64,000 nucleotides of DNA, taken from Nitrospira sp. (GTDB lineage: Bacteria; Nitrospirota; Nitrospiria; Nitrospirales; Nitrospiraceae). Location of the stretch: contig CP060501.1 in the NCBI GenBank assembly GCA_024760545.1, positions 372,001 through 436,000 of the forward strand, in the 5' to 3' direction. A program made the translations under genes and the position numbers. The notes beneath the pieces are model-generated. The model saw only the letters and a program-made list of their open reading frames with translations. It made no database searches and was not told the DNA's origin. Shown piece after piece: positions 18,146 through 27,258 of this stretch; within the stretch, counting starts at the first letter, position 1, and every line of letters starts with the position of its first letter.

Positions 18146-18335
18146 CGGAGGCTCCCTTCACCAACAAATTCGAAGCGCACGATCTCCGTCAACTTCGATC
18201 ATCGATACGTGTGACTGGCCACACATCCAATCAGCGTTCCGGTAAGGCGGGCGCAGTCTAGCAATTCTATGCGGTCGTAGGAAGACGGGTGGGGGAAGGA
18301 ATTGAACACAGATGGGGCCGAGACGGTGACAGTCA

Positions 18336-19871
18336 TTAAGAAGGCTCAACGGGAGCGAGGTCCGTATTCGCAGGCCCGTTGATGACGGTTCCATAGCAGT
18401 CGAATCGTGACCCATGACAGGGGCAGTCCCATGTCGTTTCATTTTCATTCCATCGGACGAGACATCCGAGATGTGGACACACCGCTGATCGCTGATGGAC
18501 CTGCCCCTCCTTATCCCGATAGACGGCCAGTTTGCTCAATCCACTGCGGACAATCGCGCCTTGCCCTGGTCGAATCTCATGAATTGAGCCCACTCCACCC
18601 GGCGTCACCCAATCCGTAAATTGTGCGCCGACATTGACGTTCTCGCGGGCAAATTCCATCCCCGCAGAAATCCGCACTCGGGCCGGATCGTACAAGTCAG
18701 CCCACGGGTTCTTCCGGCCACGAATCAAGTCGGTCAACAGGATGCCCGCGATCGTGCCGTGCGTCATGCCCATACCGGAGTCGCCCGTGACGATATAGAC
18801 ATTGGGATGATCGCCGGGATTTCGGCCGATGAATGCGAGGCCATCCATTGACTCCATGATCTGTCCCGACCAGGTATACATGGAGGACCCGGCTTGTGGA
18901 AACCATGTGTGCGTCCATGCGACCAGGCGTGCATATCGATTGACGGCGTCATCGGCCTGGCCGGTCTTATGGTCTTCGCCCCCCACAAGAAGGAGATCAT
19001 CGTGTTGGTCGAATGGTTGAAGCCGAACATAATGATACGGATCCTCCGTATCCCAATAGAGTCCATTGGGGATGCTGTGACGAGGAACGCGAAATCCGAC
19101 GACATAAGACCGGTAGGCGGCCTGTTTCGTGTGCATCGTGACCCAATCGTTCACCGGTGTATTCGTCGCCACAATGAGAGCAGTTGCCGTGACGACGCCT
19201 CCCGAAGTGGTCCGCACTCGCACGATCGCTCCTCCCTCGATCGTGGAGGCATGAGTCTGCGTATAGATACGGCCCCTGCGTTTCGTGACGCCGTCGGCGA
19301 GCCCGAGAAGGTATTTCAATGGGTGAAGCTGCCCTTGCTCCGGAAACCGGAGGCACGGGCGACCCCATGAGGCCACCGGCGTCGTGTCCAGCAAGGTGAC
19401 GTCGGTGAGTCCAGCCCGGTGAGCGGCCGCCATTTCCTCATGAAGAACTTGAAGTTCCTGACCCGGCGAGAGAACGAGATACCCTGGCACCCGCGACCAA
19501 TCGCAGTCGATCTTCTCGTCCTGAATCGTTTGCTCGATCCGCCGGATAGCGGCGGTATGGCTCGCCGCTGTCAACTGAGATCCCTTTTCGCCATGGAGGC
19601 GCTCGATATGGGTGTAGCGATCGTCGATCGCATTGGCCAAATGCGCAGTCGTCCGTCCGGTTTCTCCGCTTCCGAGTTCGCCATCCTCCAGCACGACGAC
19701 CGACACGCCTTCCCGAGCGAGCATGTAGGCCACGCTAATTCCGGCCATGCCACCGCCGACGATACAGACATCTGTGTGAACGGACCCGGTCAGTGAAGGA
19801 AAGGCGCGCGCGCTGTCACTCAATAACCAGGCTGAATGATTCTGTCCCGATGAGGAATTCTGTGTTTTCAT
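18336..19871 (-). CDS. FAD-dependent oxidoreductase (DAO family) with C-terminal Rieske domain
   Basis: 511 residues. The N-terminal FAD-binding Rossmann motif CIVGGGMAGISVAYMLAREG is at about 36-55, followed by a DAO/glycine-oxidase-type domain to about residue 400. A C-terminal Rieske [2Fe-2S] domain has CPHLGC at about 464-469 and CPCHGS at about 482-487, the two Cys and two His ligands all present. An amine or amino-acid oxidase domain joined to a Rieske cluster suggests electrons leave the flavin through the iron-sulfur centre rather than to O2. The substrate is unknown. ATG 19871 was chosen; the frame opens further upstream to 19925. It is divergent from an aldo/keto reductase gene. Confidence 0.88.
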   Translation of the reverse strand: MKTQNSSSGQNHSAWLLSDSARAFPSLTGSVHTDVCIVGGGMAGISVAYMLAREGVSVVVLEDGELGSGETGRTTAHLANAIDDRYTHIERLHGEKGSQLTAASHTAAIRRIEQTIQDEKIDCDWSRVPGYLVLSPGQELQVLHEEMAAAHRAGLTDVTLLDTTPVASWGRPCLRFPEQGQLHPLKYLLGLADGVTKRRGRIYTQTHASTIEGGAIVRVRTTSGGVVTATALIVATNTPVNDWVTMHTKQAAYRSYVVGFRVPRHSIPNGLYWDTEDPYHYVRLQPFDQHDDLLLVGGEDHKTGQADDAVNRYARLVAWTHTWFPQAGSSMYTWSGQIMESMDGLAFIGRNPGDHPNVYIVTGDSGMGMTHGTIAGILLTDLIRGRKNPWADLYDPARVRISAGMEFARENVNVGAQFTDWVTPGGVGSIHEIRPGQGAIVRSGLSKLAVYRDKEGQVHQRSAVCPHLGCLVRWNENETTWDCPCHGSRFDCYGTVINGPANTDLAPVEPS

Positions 19872-20090
19872 AGTCAATGGTGCCCCACGCCTAAAGATGT
19901 TGAATGGTGTGTCGCCCGTACACATTTTAACGACAACAATTGAAGCCTATTCACTCGGCGAAACCCTGGTTGATATATTTCTAGCCAAGCAAAGATCGTT
20001 ACGATGGCGCGCGGGCTGTCATCATCGTGCCTACGAAGTGGACATGAACGCGGCAATCGGCTATGAAAGGAGAAAATTAAAGGCGGCCAT

Positions 20091-20933
20091 ATGAGGACTA
20101 TGATGACTTACAATCAAGTTTCCGTTCCTTCCTTCATGTACGGGACGGCGTGGAAGAAAGAGGCGACGACCGAACTGGTGTTGCAAGCGGTGGATGCCGG
20201 ATTTACGGCTATCGATACGGCCAACCAGCTGGTCCACTACGATGAAGCGCGGGTCGGGGAGGCACTGCTGAAATTGGCTAAGAACGGGATGCCCCGCGAA
20301 CGGCTGTTTCTCCAGACTAAGTTCACCCCGATCAACGGCCAGGATCATCGTCTTCCATACGATGCGCGAGCGACCATCACAACGCAGGTGCAGCAGTCCT
20401 TTGCCAGTTCCCTGGCGCATCTCCATACAGACTATCTCGATTCGTACGTGCTCCATGGGCCTTATTCCCGGCGCGGCTTGGGAACTGAGGATTGGGAAGT
20501 TTGGACGGCGATCGAATCGCTCTATGAGTCGGAGAAGACGAAGATGATCGGAATCAGCAACGTGTCGGCCGATCAGCTGACCTTGCTCTGCATGAAGGCC
20601 AAGCACAAACCGATGGTGGTCCAAAACCGGTGTTACGCCGCCTTCGGCTGGGACAAAGAGGTGCGGGAAATTTGCCGGACACACCGCATTATTTATCAAG
20701 GCTTCTCACTTCTGACCGCGAATCGCGAAGTGTTTGCCGATCAAGAAATTCGAGCCATGGCGGCACGGTATGAGGTCACACTCGCTCAGCTCATTTTCCG
20801 GTTTGCGATGCAGATCGGCATGCTGCCTTTGACCGGCACCACGAGCGCCCAGCATATGAAGGAAGATCTGCTATCGGATCGGTTCACCCTGCTGCCGGAG
20901 GAAGTCGGACAAATCGAAACCGTCGGCCTCTAA
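20091..20933 (+). CDS. aldo/keto reductase
   Basis: 280 residues with TIM-barrel AKR features: D42 in AIDTANQ, a tyrosine at 50 (VHYDEA), K77 in LQTKF and His in YVLHGP. These form the usual Asp-Tyr-Lys-His set, although the Asp-Tyr spacing is longer than in the textbook family, as in a known AKR subgroup. NADPH-dependent reduction of aldehydes or ketones is expected; the substrate is unknown. An AAAGGAG lies about 20 bases upstream of ATG 20091, a little far; the Mets at 20100 and 20103 are alternatives. It is followed after 21 bases by a DUF488 protein gene and is divergent from the DAO-Rieske gene. Confidence 0.85.
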   Translation: MRTMMTYNQVSVPSFMYGTAWKKEATTELVLQAVDAGFTAIDTANQLVHYDEARVGEALLKLAKNGMPRERLFLQTKFTPINGQDHRLPYDARATITTQVQQSFASSLAHLHTDYLDSYVLHGPYSRRGLGTEDWEVWTAIESLYESEKTKMIGISNVSADQLTLLCMKAKHKPMVVQNRCYAAFGWDKEVREICRTHRIIYQGFSLLTANREVFADQEIRAMAARYEVTLAQLIFRFAMQIGMLPLTGTTSAQHMKEDLLSDRFTLLPEEVGQIETVGL

Positions 20934-20954
20934 CAGGGTGCGTGCCCGCCGGCC

Positions 20955-21329
20955 ATGAGAATCCTGATCAAACGTGTCTACGAGCCGGTGGCCGAGACCG
21001 ACGGATTCCGCGTTCTAGTCGATAGACTGTGGCCACGAGGGGTTTCCAAAGCTAAAGCAAAGCTTGATCTCTGGCTGCCTGATATCGGTCCCTCCACAGC
21101 TCTACGCCAATGGTTCAACCACGATCCCGCTAAATGGACAGAATTCCGCCGCCGCTACCTCACTGAATTGAAAAAGAAGACCTCACTTTTCGCCACGATC
21201 AAGAAGCAGGTAAAGGCTGGCTCCGTCACGTTGCTCTATTCCGCCAAGGATGAGCGGCACAACCAAGCCGTCGTGCTCCGGAGCTACTTGTTGAAGCAGT
21301 CAGCATTGCTCCGACGTAAACGCCGATAG
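20955..21329 (+). CDS. DUF488 family protein (YeaO-like)
   Basis: 124 residues with the family block VLVDRLWPRGVSKAKAKLD near residues 20-38, followed by ALRQWFNHDPAKWTEF and SVTLLYSAKDERHNQAVVL. Length and order match the short YeaO-like subgroup of DUF488. The basic C-terminal tail (RRKRR) is rich in Lys and Arg. The function of the family is unsettled. It is probably co-transcribed with the aldo/keto reductase 21 bases upstream, and converges on the peroxidase gene with 170 bases between, which contain a strong hairpin. Confidence 0.85.
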   Translation: MRILIKRVYEPVAETDGFRVLVDRLWPRGVSKAKAKLDLWLPDIGPSTALRQWFNHDPAKWTEFRRRYLTELKKKTSLFATIKKQVKAGSVTLLYSAKDERHNQAVVLRSYLLKQSALLRRKRR

Positions 21330-21453
21330 ACTACCGGAGTAGTGCAACGCAAGACGAAATCAAATGTCACGTTGAGGGCAGAGAAAATAGTGGCCGCGGT
21401 TCATCGTGATCGTAGGCCCCGGCGAGCGATGACCGTCGGGCCTGATGCCCTGC

Positions 21454-21483
21454 GAGGGGTACCTTCTGATCAAGGTACCCCTC
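21454..21483 (-). terminator. hairpin terminator downstream of the heme peroxidase gene
   Basis: Perfect 12-bp stem: GAGGGGTACCTT (21454-21465), loop CTGATC, AAGGTACCCCTC (21472-21483). It begins 20 bases past the peroxidase stop codon on the minus strand and lies between convergent genes, so it could serve both. A U-tract is missing on either strand, so it may act with Rho or as an RNA 3' end protector rather than as a classical intrinsic terminator. Confidence 0.55.
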
Positions 21484-21502
21484 AACACGGGCAGGGTGAG
21501 AT

Positions 21503-23137
21503 CTAGTTGAGCGGAGGAACGACGCCGGCAAACTTCAAAAGATCCGTGATCTCGAAGTCTCCACGTGTCGCAGACGGCAGAGTCGGTTTCCAGTTCCGGT
21601 TCACGGACAGATAGGAATCTTTATCAGCTTGTAATAAGCCGATGAACACTTCGCCGACAATGCGGCTTCCAACGGGTCCCAGCCGCTTTCCGCTCTCGAA
21701 GACTTCCGCCTCCTTCAAGATGTAATACCAGAGCGGCGTACTCTTCTCCATGCCATAGGGGGCCAGTTCTGCAAGCTGCGCCTGAGTGAGGACCCGAACG
21801 TTCATCACACGCGCAATGGCTTGCCCAGAAGGAATACCGAAATTGACATGCCGCATGAGATTACGTGACGCCAGCGACTGGATGCCGTCATCCGGCATGC
21901 CGGGCGCCGGTCCGCGCGATCCGAGCAGGTGCATCAAAGGAGATGACAGCTTGCTGTCAATCTCCTTGTTGTTGCGCACGTTCCCGTCCTTGAAATCAAA
22001 GAACGTCTGCCAGTCGACGAATCGTCGCGCCGCCCGCTTGCCGCCCCGCATATCGTCGGGATCGGGATCATTCGGATCTTGTGCATCGTCGAAGATAAAC
22101 ATAAAGACCGGAGAACCACCATCGGGGCCGAAGTTTATCCGATAACTCGGCCTCACTTGTGAATGGCCGAACCGGTATGCCGCCACGGCAAACTCCACCG
22201 GAATCAACGGTTCACGAATTGCATTGCGGAACAAACCGTCCTGACTTCGATCGGTGACATTGTAAAAACGTGGACCGTTCCGCAGAATCTCATTGACGCG
22301 GTCTTGCCCGATCGTCAGCGGCAAGAACTCGTTCACGATGATCCATTGGTAATGCCAGCACACTTGACGCTGCGCCTCGTTGAAGACATCCTTGGCCGAA
22401 CGGTTGGTGAATGCCGGATCCTTCCGGACGTGATCGGTCACGGCATTGTGGAATTTCAACATGGCCAAATGAAATTGACTGAGGATGATATTCTCATCAT
22501 TTCGACTGTCCGCGATGATGGCGCTGTTGTTCGAATCGCGTGGGAGATCGTATCGCTCCGCGCCCTTTCGAGACACGAGCGCCGACCCGGGAAGAACGTC
22601 GACCTTGAATTTGATGTCTCTGGTGCTGATGTCATACAGTTCGGGCGATCTGTCCGGTCCGTTTCCGTATACGCTGTCGAGATCGAACTCAGCGGTACGA
22701 AAATTCGTCGTTCGTCTCGGATTGGTTTGCTCAAGTATCGGCGCTTTTAAAGCCAGTGTAAGATCATGGTCCAAGAATTGACCGAAAAACGTGACACCGG
22801 CTGTCATGCTCGTATTATCTGGATTGTTGGGACTGTGGACAGCAGGATTGAGAATCGACTGGATCGGATCGGTCAGAAGATCCTTCGCATCGAGAACCCC
22901 TCCCTTCTCACCAAGCTTTTTAGCCTGGTTTCTGGCTTCATCGGTCGGTGGTGCAAAGGGCAGCAACCCGGAAAACATGCGGCTGAATGAATCATCCGGG
23001 TTGCGGGGAGCGGTAGGTCTCGTCACATGCAAGTTATTTCTTTTTGATATGTCCTCGGCTGCCATGGCTTGGTCTGCATTGCTGGACAATAAGCCGGCGA
23101 GACCGAGTGCAATACAACATGTCGCTCGAACGCGCAT
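21503..23137 (-). CDS. secreted animal-type heme peroxidase
   Basis: 544 residues from ATG 23137, which has a strong AGGAGG ribosome site. Residues 1-27 form a signal peptide (CCIALGLAGLLSSNADQAMAA). The mature protein belongs to the animal heme peroxidase (peroxidase-cyclooxygenase) superfamily: TFFGQFLDHDLTLAL carries the distal His plus the Ca-ligand Asp, and AAYRFGHSQVRPSY carries the proximal His. Bacterial members occur in proteobacteria, cyanobacteria and planctomycetes and oxidise halides or organic substrates with H2O2; many remain uncharacterised. Export points to a periplasmic or extracellular role, perhaps in defence or peroxide removal. The frame is open upstream of 23137, but only this start gives a signal peptide. 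It is divergent from the flavoprotein gene. Confidence 0.9.
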   Translation of the reverse strand: MRVRATCCIALGLAGLLSSNADQAMAAEDISKRNNLHVTRPTAPRNPDDSFSRMFSGLLPFAPPTDEARNQAKKLGEKGGVLDAKDLLTDPIQSILNPAVHSPNNPDNTSMTAGVTFFGQFLDHDLTLALKAPILEQTNPRRTTNFRTAEFDLDSVYGNGPDRSPELYDISTRDIKFKVDVLPGSALVSRKGAERYDLPRDSNNSAIIADSRNDENIILSQFHLAMLKFHNAVTDHVRKDPAFTNRSAKDVFNEAQRQVCWHYQWIIVNEFLPLTIGQDRVNEILRNGPRFYNVTDRSQDGLFRNAIREPLIPVEFAVAAYRFGHSQVRPSYRINFGPDGGSPVFMFIFDDAQDPNDPDPDDMRGGKRAARRFVDWQTFFDFKDGNVRNNKEIDSKLSSPLMHLLGSRGPAPGMPDDGIQSLASRNLMRHVNFGIPSGQAIARVMNVRVLTQAQLAELAPYGMEKSTPLWYYILKEAEVFESGKRLGPVGSRIVGEVFIGLLQADKDSYLSVNRNWKPTLPSATRGDFEITDLLKFAGVVPPLN

Positions 23138-23386
23138 CGTGTTTCCTCCTGACTTCTGTGCTGTGCCAACAATACATGGCCAGACGGAAGGATAAAGAGT
23201 GTGTAAGAGCGATGGCCATCGCTGTCTCAGGCTTCGAATATTGGCAAGAAGCGGACCTGAAGGACAGCGCGCGAATTGTCTGAAATTGTTACAAGTCGAA
23301 GAAATATTTCTCAACGCAGATTGTACAAACGTAGTGAGATTCATACGACGATGGATGGCGTCAAAATATTTCTGGGTTGTAGTATG

Positions 23387-23404
23387 TGTACTCAAGTGAG
23401 TACA
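23387..23404. promoter_or_regulatory. operator-like palindrome upstream of the flavoprotein gene
   Basis: TGTACTCAAGTGAGTACA is a perfect 8-bp inverted repeat (TGTACTCA / TGAGTACA) around a 2-base centre. It ends 26 bases before the ATG at 23431 and 250 bases from the divergent peroxidase start. Size and symmetry fit a repressor operator of a dimeric HTH protein. The regulator is not in the window. Confidence 0.5.
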
Positions 23405-23430
23405 TCTCGTCACGGACCGTGAGGATGTTG

Positions 23431-24669
23431 ATGGGAACGGTTGTGATAATCGGCGGCGGGCCCGCCGGGATCATGGCGGCAGAAGCGGCGGTCGCAGCAG
23501 GCGCAAGGGTGCAGCTCTATGATGCCATGCCGTCGATCGGGAGAAAATTCCTGTTGGCAGGAAAGGGAGGCCTGAATCTTACGCATTCTGAATCGATCGA
23601 GCCGTTTCTCTCGCGCTATGGCTCTCATCGTCCCGACATCGAACGTGCCATTGTATTGTTCCCCCCTGATGCGGTACGAGCGTGGGCTCGTCACTTAGGG
23701 GTCGAAACATTCGTCGGCACTTCCGGACGTATTTTTCCGACTGATTTGAAAGCGGCTCCGCTTTTGCGCGCTTGGCTGCGTCGATTGAAGCAGGCAGGCG
23801 TTCGGTTTTTTGTTCGACATCGATGGTGTGGATGGAGTCAAGAAGGAGCGCTGCTTTTCATCGCTCCACAAGGATCCGTTCATGTCGACGCCGATGCGGT
23901 GGTGCTCGCGTTAGGCGGAGGAAGTTGGCCGACATTCGGCTCCGATGGGTCCTGGGTGCGGATCTTATCCGAACGAGCAGTACCCATTACACCGCTGAAG
24001 CCGGCCAATTGCGGATTTGATGTCCAGTGGACCGACCATTTTCGTGCGCGGTTTGCCGGACATCCGGTGAAGACGGTCGGCGTCGTTGTGAAAGTCGCGG
24101 ATGACACCGTGATTCATCGAATGGGCGAGTTTCTCATTACAGAAAACGGAGTGGAGGGCGGTCTTATCTATATGATCTCAGCTGCCGTCCGCGACATGAT
24201 CGCAACAGCAGGAACAGCCACTGTGTGGCTTGACCTGGCACCGGACCGCTCGCTGGAGCGCCTCACCGAGGAGCTTTCAAGACCTCGGGGCAAACGCACG
24301 ATCGCAACGCATCTCGCCCGTCATGCCGGGATCGCCGGTGTCAAGGCGGGGCTTCTGCGCGAGGTTGTGCCGAAAGAAGTGTTGGCCGATCCCATTCGCT
24401 TGGCTGCGGCGATCAAATCCTTGCCGGTGAGATGTCTCGCGCCTCGACCGCTGGAAGAGGCGATCAGCACGGCCGGTGGCGTCTCTTTTGACGCTCTGGA
24501 TACGAGCTTGATGCTTCGTTCATTCCCCGGAGTATTTTGCGCGGGAGAAATGCTGGACTGGGAAGCACCGACCGGGGGCTATCTGCTCACGGGATGTCTG
24601 GCCACCGGGCGTCTCGTCGGCTCTGCAGCGGCCGAGTGGAGCACAGCAAGAACTTCGCAGAGCAGTTGA
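23431..24669 (+). CDS. HI0933/BaiN-family NAD(P)/FAD-dependent oxidoreductase (TIGR03862-type flavoprotein)
   Basis: 412 residues. The N-terminal dinucleotide motif VVIIGGGPAGIMAAEAA is at about residues 4-20, then RKFLLAGKGGLNLTHSE, the GKGGxNLTN-like signature of the HI0933/YhiN family. The C-terminal half has EAISTAGGVSFDALD, FPGVFCAGEMLDWEAPTGGY and LLTGCLATGRLVG, the second FAD-contact block typical for the family. Enzymes of this group include BaiN, but the general role is unknown. ATG 23431 has GAGG 6 bases upstream; ATG 23425 is too close to it. The gene starts just downstream of a perfect palindrome and is divergent from the heme peroxidase gene. Confidence 0.87.
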   Translation: MGTVVIIGGGPAGIMAAEAAVAAGARVQLYDAMPSIGRKFLLAGKGGLNLTHSESIEPFLSRYGSHRPDIERAIVLFPPDAVRAWARHLGVETFVGTSGRIFPTDLKAAPLLRAWLRRLKQAGVRFFVRHRWCGWSQEGALLFIAPQGSVHVDADAVVLALGGGSWPTFGSDGSWVRILSERAVPITPLKPANCGFDVQWTDHFRARFAGHPVKTVGVVVKVADDTVIHRMGEFLITENGVEGGLIYMISAAVRDMIATAGTATVWLDLAPDRSLERLTEELSRPRGKRTIATHLARHAGIAGVKAGLLREVVPKEVLADPIRLAAAIKSLPVRCLAPRPLEEAISTAGGVSFDALDTSLMLRSFPGVFCAGEMLDWEAPTGGYLLTGCLATGRLVGSAAAEWSTARTSQSS

Positions 24670-24700
24670 GGAAATACGTGTTCTTTCAAGAACGCGCAAG

Positions 24701-25411
24701 CTAACCAAACAGCCAATTCCAGATCATAGAAAACCAGTTGGCGATTACGCCGATCCACGAGGTGGTTGTCGTAGGGGGCTCAAGATTAACCGGAGATGAA
24801 GATACCGCCGGCTTGGCAGGAGTAAGACCCGAAGCAGCCGGAGCGGCTTGTGCGATCTGCGTGAGTTCACTTTCACCGAGCGGAGCGGAAGATACGGAGG
24901 CATCCGTGACGGTGGCTGGAGCCATTGCCGGTTGGTTCAGGTCGGCGGCAGCCAGCAAAGGAGATGGAGTTGCCTCCATTTCTTCCTTGTATTGAGCTAC
25001 CAAGGTTTGTAACGAGGCACGCTCTTGCCTCATGTCTGCTATTTTTCGAGCGAGATGCCAACTCTGATTCATCAATGTCGCGACCTGTACCTTGAGGGAC
25101 GACAGCCTCTCTTCGGACCGCTGCCTCATGATGGGCAGCTGATCTTCTTCCTGCTGAATAGCCATCCGCAAGTCGCTTACGGCTGCATCCTCGCGGTGGT
25201 TGGCGGCATGCAATTCGGCAATCTGCTGATCCAGTGCCTTGACGTCCTCTCGCACCGATTCAAAGGCTTGTGTGTGCTCCGCAGTCTCGGCCTTCGTCCG
25301 TTCATAGATGCGCCGACTGACACAGCCGGTCTCCATCAGGAGTACTGCTGCGAGCAAACAAAGACCAACCCGTTGGAGGACCACAGATACGGTGACGGTG
25401 GGATGTGTCAT
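24701..25411 (-). CDS. coiled-coil envelope protein, probable lipoprotein
   Basis: 236 residues. A hydrophobic signal (VVLQRVGLCLLAAVLLMETGC) ends at a Cys; the lipobox (ETGC) is atypical because Glu is at -3, so lipidation is likely but not certain. Residues about 35-140 form a long coiled coil rich in Glu, Gln, Lys and Arg (ESVREDVKALDQQIAELHAA and following). A Pro/Ala/Ser/Thr-rich linker follows, and the last residues form a Trp-rich hydrophobic tail (WIGVIANWFSMIWNWLFG) that could insert into a membrane. Function unknown. The ATG at 25411 has GAGG upstream; the open frame extends to 25612 but without a fitting start. It converges with the flavoprotein gene with a gap of about 30 bases. 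Confidence 0.68.
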   Translation of the reverse strand: MTHPTVTVSVVLQRVGLCLLAAVLLMETGCVSRRIYERTKAETAEHTQAFESVREDVKALDQQIAELHAANHREDAAVSDLRMAIQQEEDQLPIMRQRSEERLSSLKVQVATLMNQSWHLARKIADMRQERASLQTLVAQYKEEMEATPSPLLAAADLNQPAMAPATVTDASVSSAPLGESELTQIAQAAPAASGLTPAKPAVSSSPVNLEPPTTTTSWIGVIANWFSMIWNWLFG

Positions 25412-25620
25412 GGGGATTGCCTCATGGTTAGCCAAACTGAAATCCTCATACATGGGCTTCCAGTTGGTCCGCTGAGTGGATTTGCGTAGTCTCTCAAAAA
25501 TCATCGAGCCTGGCAATACGGCTAGGATGTACACAGATGAGAGAGGTCCGTCAACCCTCTCGGCCGTTTCCTTGAGGGGAGCTTGGACAATGCGGTCGCT
25601 TTTTCGTACCATAAACGACC

Positions 25621-26223
25621 ATGTCGCCCGATGTGACTACGTCCATTCGGCTCCCACCGGAATGTGAAACGGCTTTGTTGGAACGGTTTCTCAAAGCCGA
25701 GGCTATGGCGCTTTGGACGGTGCGGTCGGCTCGACTGCAAGACGTTCCGCCGAACGTCTATGCCTTTCTGCGAAAACATGAAGAGGATGAGCAGCACCAT
25801 CTGGAGCAATTCGAAACGATGGTCGGCCGCCAGCCTCGTGAACGGGAACGTCTTCCGTCGGTCCCCCGACAATGGCCGGCCCTGGCTGTTCAGATCTATG
25901 GATATGAGTCGCTTGGGATGGAATTTGCGCGACTGCTTCTGCCGCTGCGCCCGGATCTTGCCTCGATTCTCGAAGATGAGATCGTTCACGTGGGATTTTT
26001 TGAGCAAGAAATTCGACGGATCCTCAGCGTGGAATCATCCGCCGCCGAGCAGGCTCGAATCTCGGCTCTTGCTTGGTGGAGGAAATTACCGCGGACCGTG
26101 AATCGATATCTGGAAGCGGGAGAACTCGATCCGTTTCGGCCGATGTTAGCGGGACACATCCTTGCCGCGATCGAACGACGATTTACCGAGTCCGGGCTGC
26201 TTAAGAGCAAAACAACGGGCTGA
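25621..26223 (+). CDS. ferritin-like fold (di-iron) protein
   Basis: 200 residues, largely helical, with four carboxylate/His helices as in the ferritin-like superfamily: E27 in KAEAMAL, EEDEQHHLEQFE (ExxH-type) near 54-65, ESLGMEF near 96 and EDEIVHVGFFEQE near 118-130. Together these offer the Glu/His ligand set for a di-iron centre, with two ExxH motifs. Such proteins include rubrerythrin-like and ferritin-like oxidases; the substrate is not evident. The gene is divergent from the coiled-coil protein gene and converges on accA with a 6-base gap, so it has no terminator space. Function inferred from fold only. Confidence 0.75.
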   Translation: MSPDVTTSIRLPPECETALLERFLKAEAMALWTVRSARLQDVPPNVYAFLRKHEEDEQHHLEQFETMVGRQPRERERLPSVPRQWPALAVQIYGYESLGMEFARLLLPLRPDLASILEDEIVHVGFFEQEIRRILSVESSAAEQARISALAWWRKLPRTVNRYLEAGELDPFRPMLAGHILAAIERRFTESGLLKSKTTG

Positions 26224-26229
26224 GGCGGA

Positions 26230-27201
26230 TTATGTTTGAACCGGGAGAAGGCCGGTGACGGCCCCCATCTTGCGGTATTTGTGTTCGCGCTGCGTCAGGA
26301 GTTGCGGGGGGGCGAGTTCGAGCAGCTCGAACAGTTGGTTGGTCAACGCTTTTCCGACGAGATCATACACGGCTCTCGGCTCGCGATGGGCGCCACCCAG
26401 CGGTTCGGGGACAATATTGTCGATCACACCGAGTTCAAAAAGATCGTTCGCGGTCATTTTCAGTGCGGCAGCGGCGTCGGGGACTTTTTCCGGGCTATCC
26501 CAGAGGATCGCCGCACACCCTTCCGGTGAAATGACCGAATAGATCGAATGCTCAAGCATGAGAACGCGGTCCGCTACGCCGAGCGCTAACGCTCCTCCGC
26601 TTCCGCCTTCACCGATGATGATGGAGATAATCGGGACAGTCAGTCGAGACATGACGAACAGATTGCGGGCTATGGCTTCCGCTTGTCCTCGTTCCTCGGC
26701 GCCGATGCCAGGATAGGCGCCAGGCGTATCGATAAAAGTGATGATCGGGCGGTTGAATTTCTCGGCCATCCTCATGAGGCGGAGGGCCTTCCGATACCCC
26801 TCCGGGTTGGGCATGCCGAAGTTCCGCTGCATCCGTTCCTTGAGCGTTTTCCCTTTTTGATGACCGATAATCATCACGGGACGGTCGTTGAATCGGGCAA
26901 ACCCTCCTACAATGGCCCGATCATCCCCAAACAGGCGATCCCCGTGCAGCTCGAGGAAGTCTCTCGTCAGCTCATTGATATAGTCCAGGGTGCTTGGGCG
27001 TTGGGGATGGCGGGCCAGCTGAGTTCGTTGCCAGGGAGTCAGATTCTTGTAGAGTTCGTGCTCGACTTGGGCGAGTTTCGTGCGAAGCTTCCGAATATCA
27101 TTCTGGGAAGCGGATTTGCCGCTGGTCGCAGCGGCGGAGAGTTTTTCGATCTTCTCTTCGATCTCTCGGATCGGCTTTTCAAATTCGAGGTAATCTCGCA
27201 T
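26230..27201 (-). CDS. accA: acetyl-CoA carboxylase carboxyltransferase subunit alpha
   Basis: 323 residues. With AccD it forms the carboxyltransferase that passes CO2 from biotin-BCCP to acetyl-CoA, making malonyl-CoA for fatty acid synthesis. Typical segments: LEFEKPIREIEEKIEKL, LHGDRLFGDDRAIVGG, KGKTLKERMQRNFGM, PIITFIDTPGAYPGIGAEER and IGEGGSGGALALGVADRVLM. The ATG at 27201 matches the usual MRDYLEFEKP start; an upstream Met at 27237 is less likely. It follows dnaE by about 57 bases on the same strand, the dnaE-accA order also seen in Escherichia coli. Confidence 0.96.
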   Translation of the reverse strand: MRDYLEFEKPIREIEEKIEKLSAAATSGKSASQNDIRKLRTKLAQVEHELYKNLTPWQRTQLARHPQRPSTLDYINELTRDFLELHGDRLFGDDRAIVGGFARFNDRPVMIIGHQKGKTLKERMQRNFGMPNPEGYRKALRLMRMAEKFNRPIITFIDTPGAYPGIGAEERGQAEAIARNLFVMSRLTVPIISIIIGEGGSGGALALGVADRVLMLEHSIYSVISPEGCAAILWDSPEKVPDAAAALKMTANDLFELGVIDNIVPEPLGGAHREPRAVYDLVGKALTNQLFELLELAPPQLLTQREHKYRKMGAVTGLLPVQT

Positions 27202-27258
27202 AGACCGCTGCTTCACCTGTATGGTAATCAACCGCAACGAATCAGCCGAGCAGACCCT

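Noticed and set aside
24676-24695. GTTCTTTCAAGAAC dyad between convergent genes as terminator
   Set aside because: Stem of only 5-6 bp with an overly small loop and no T-run; too weak to call.
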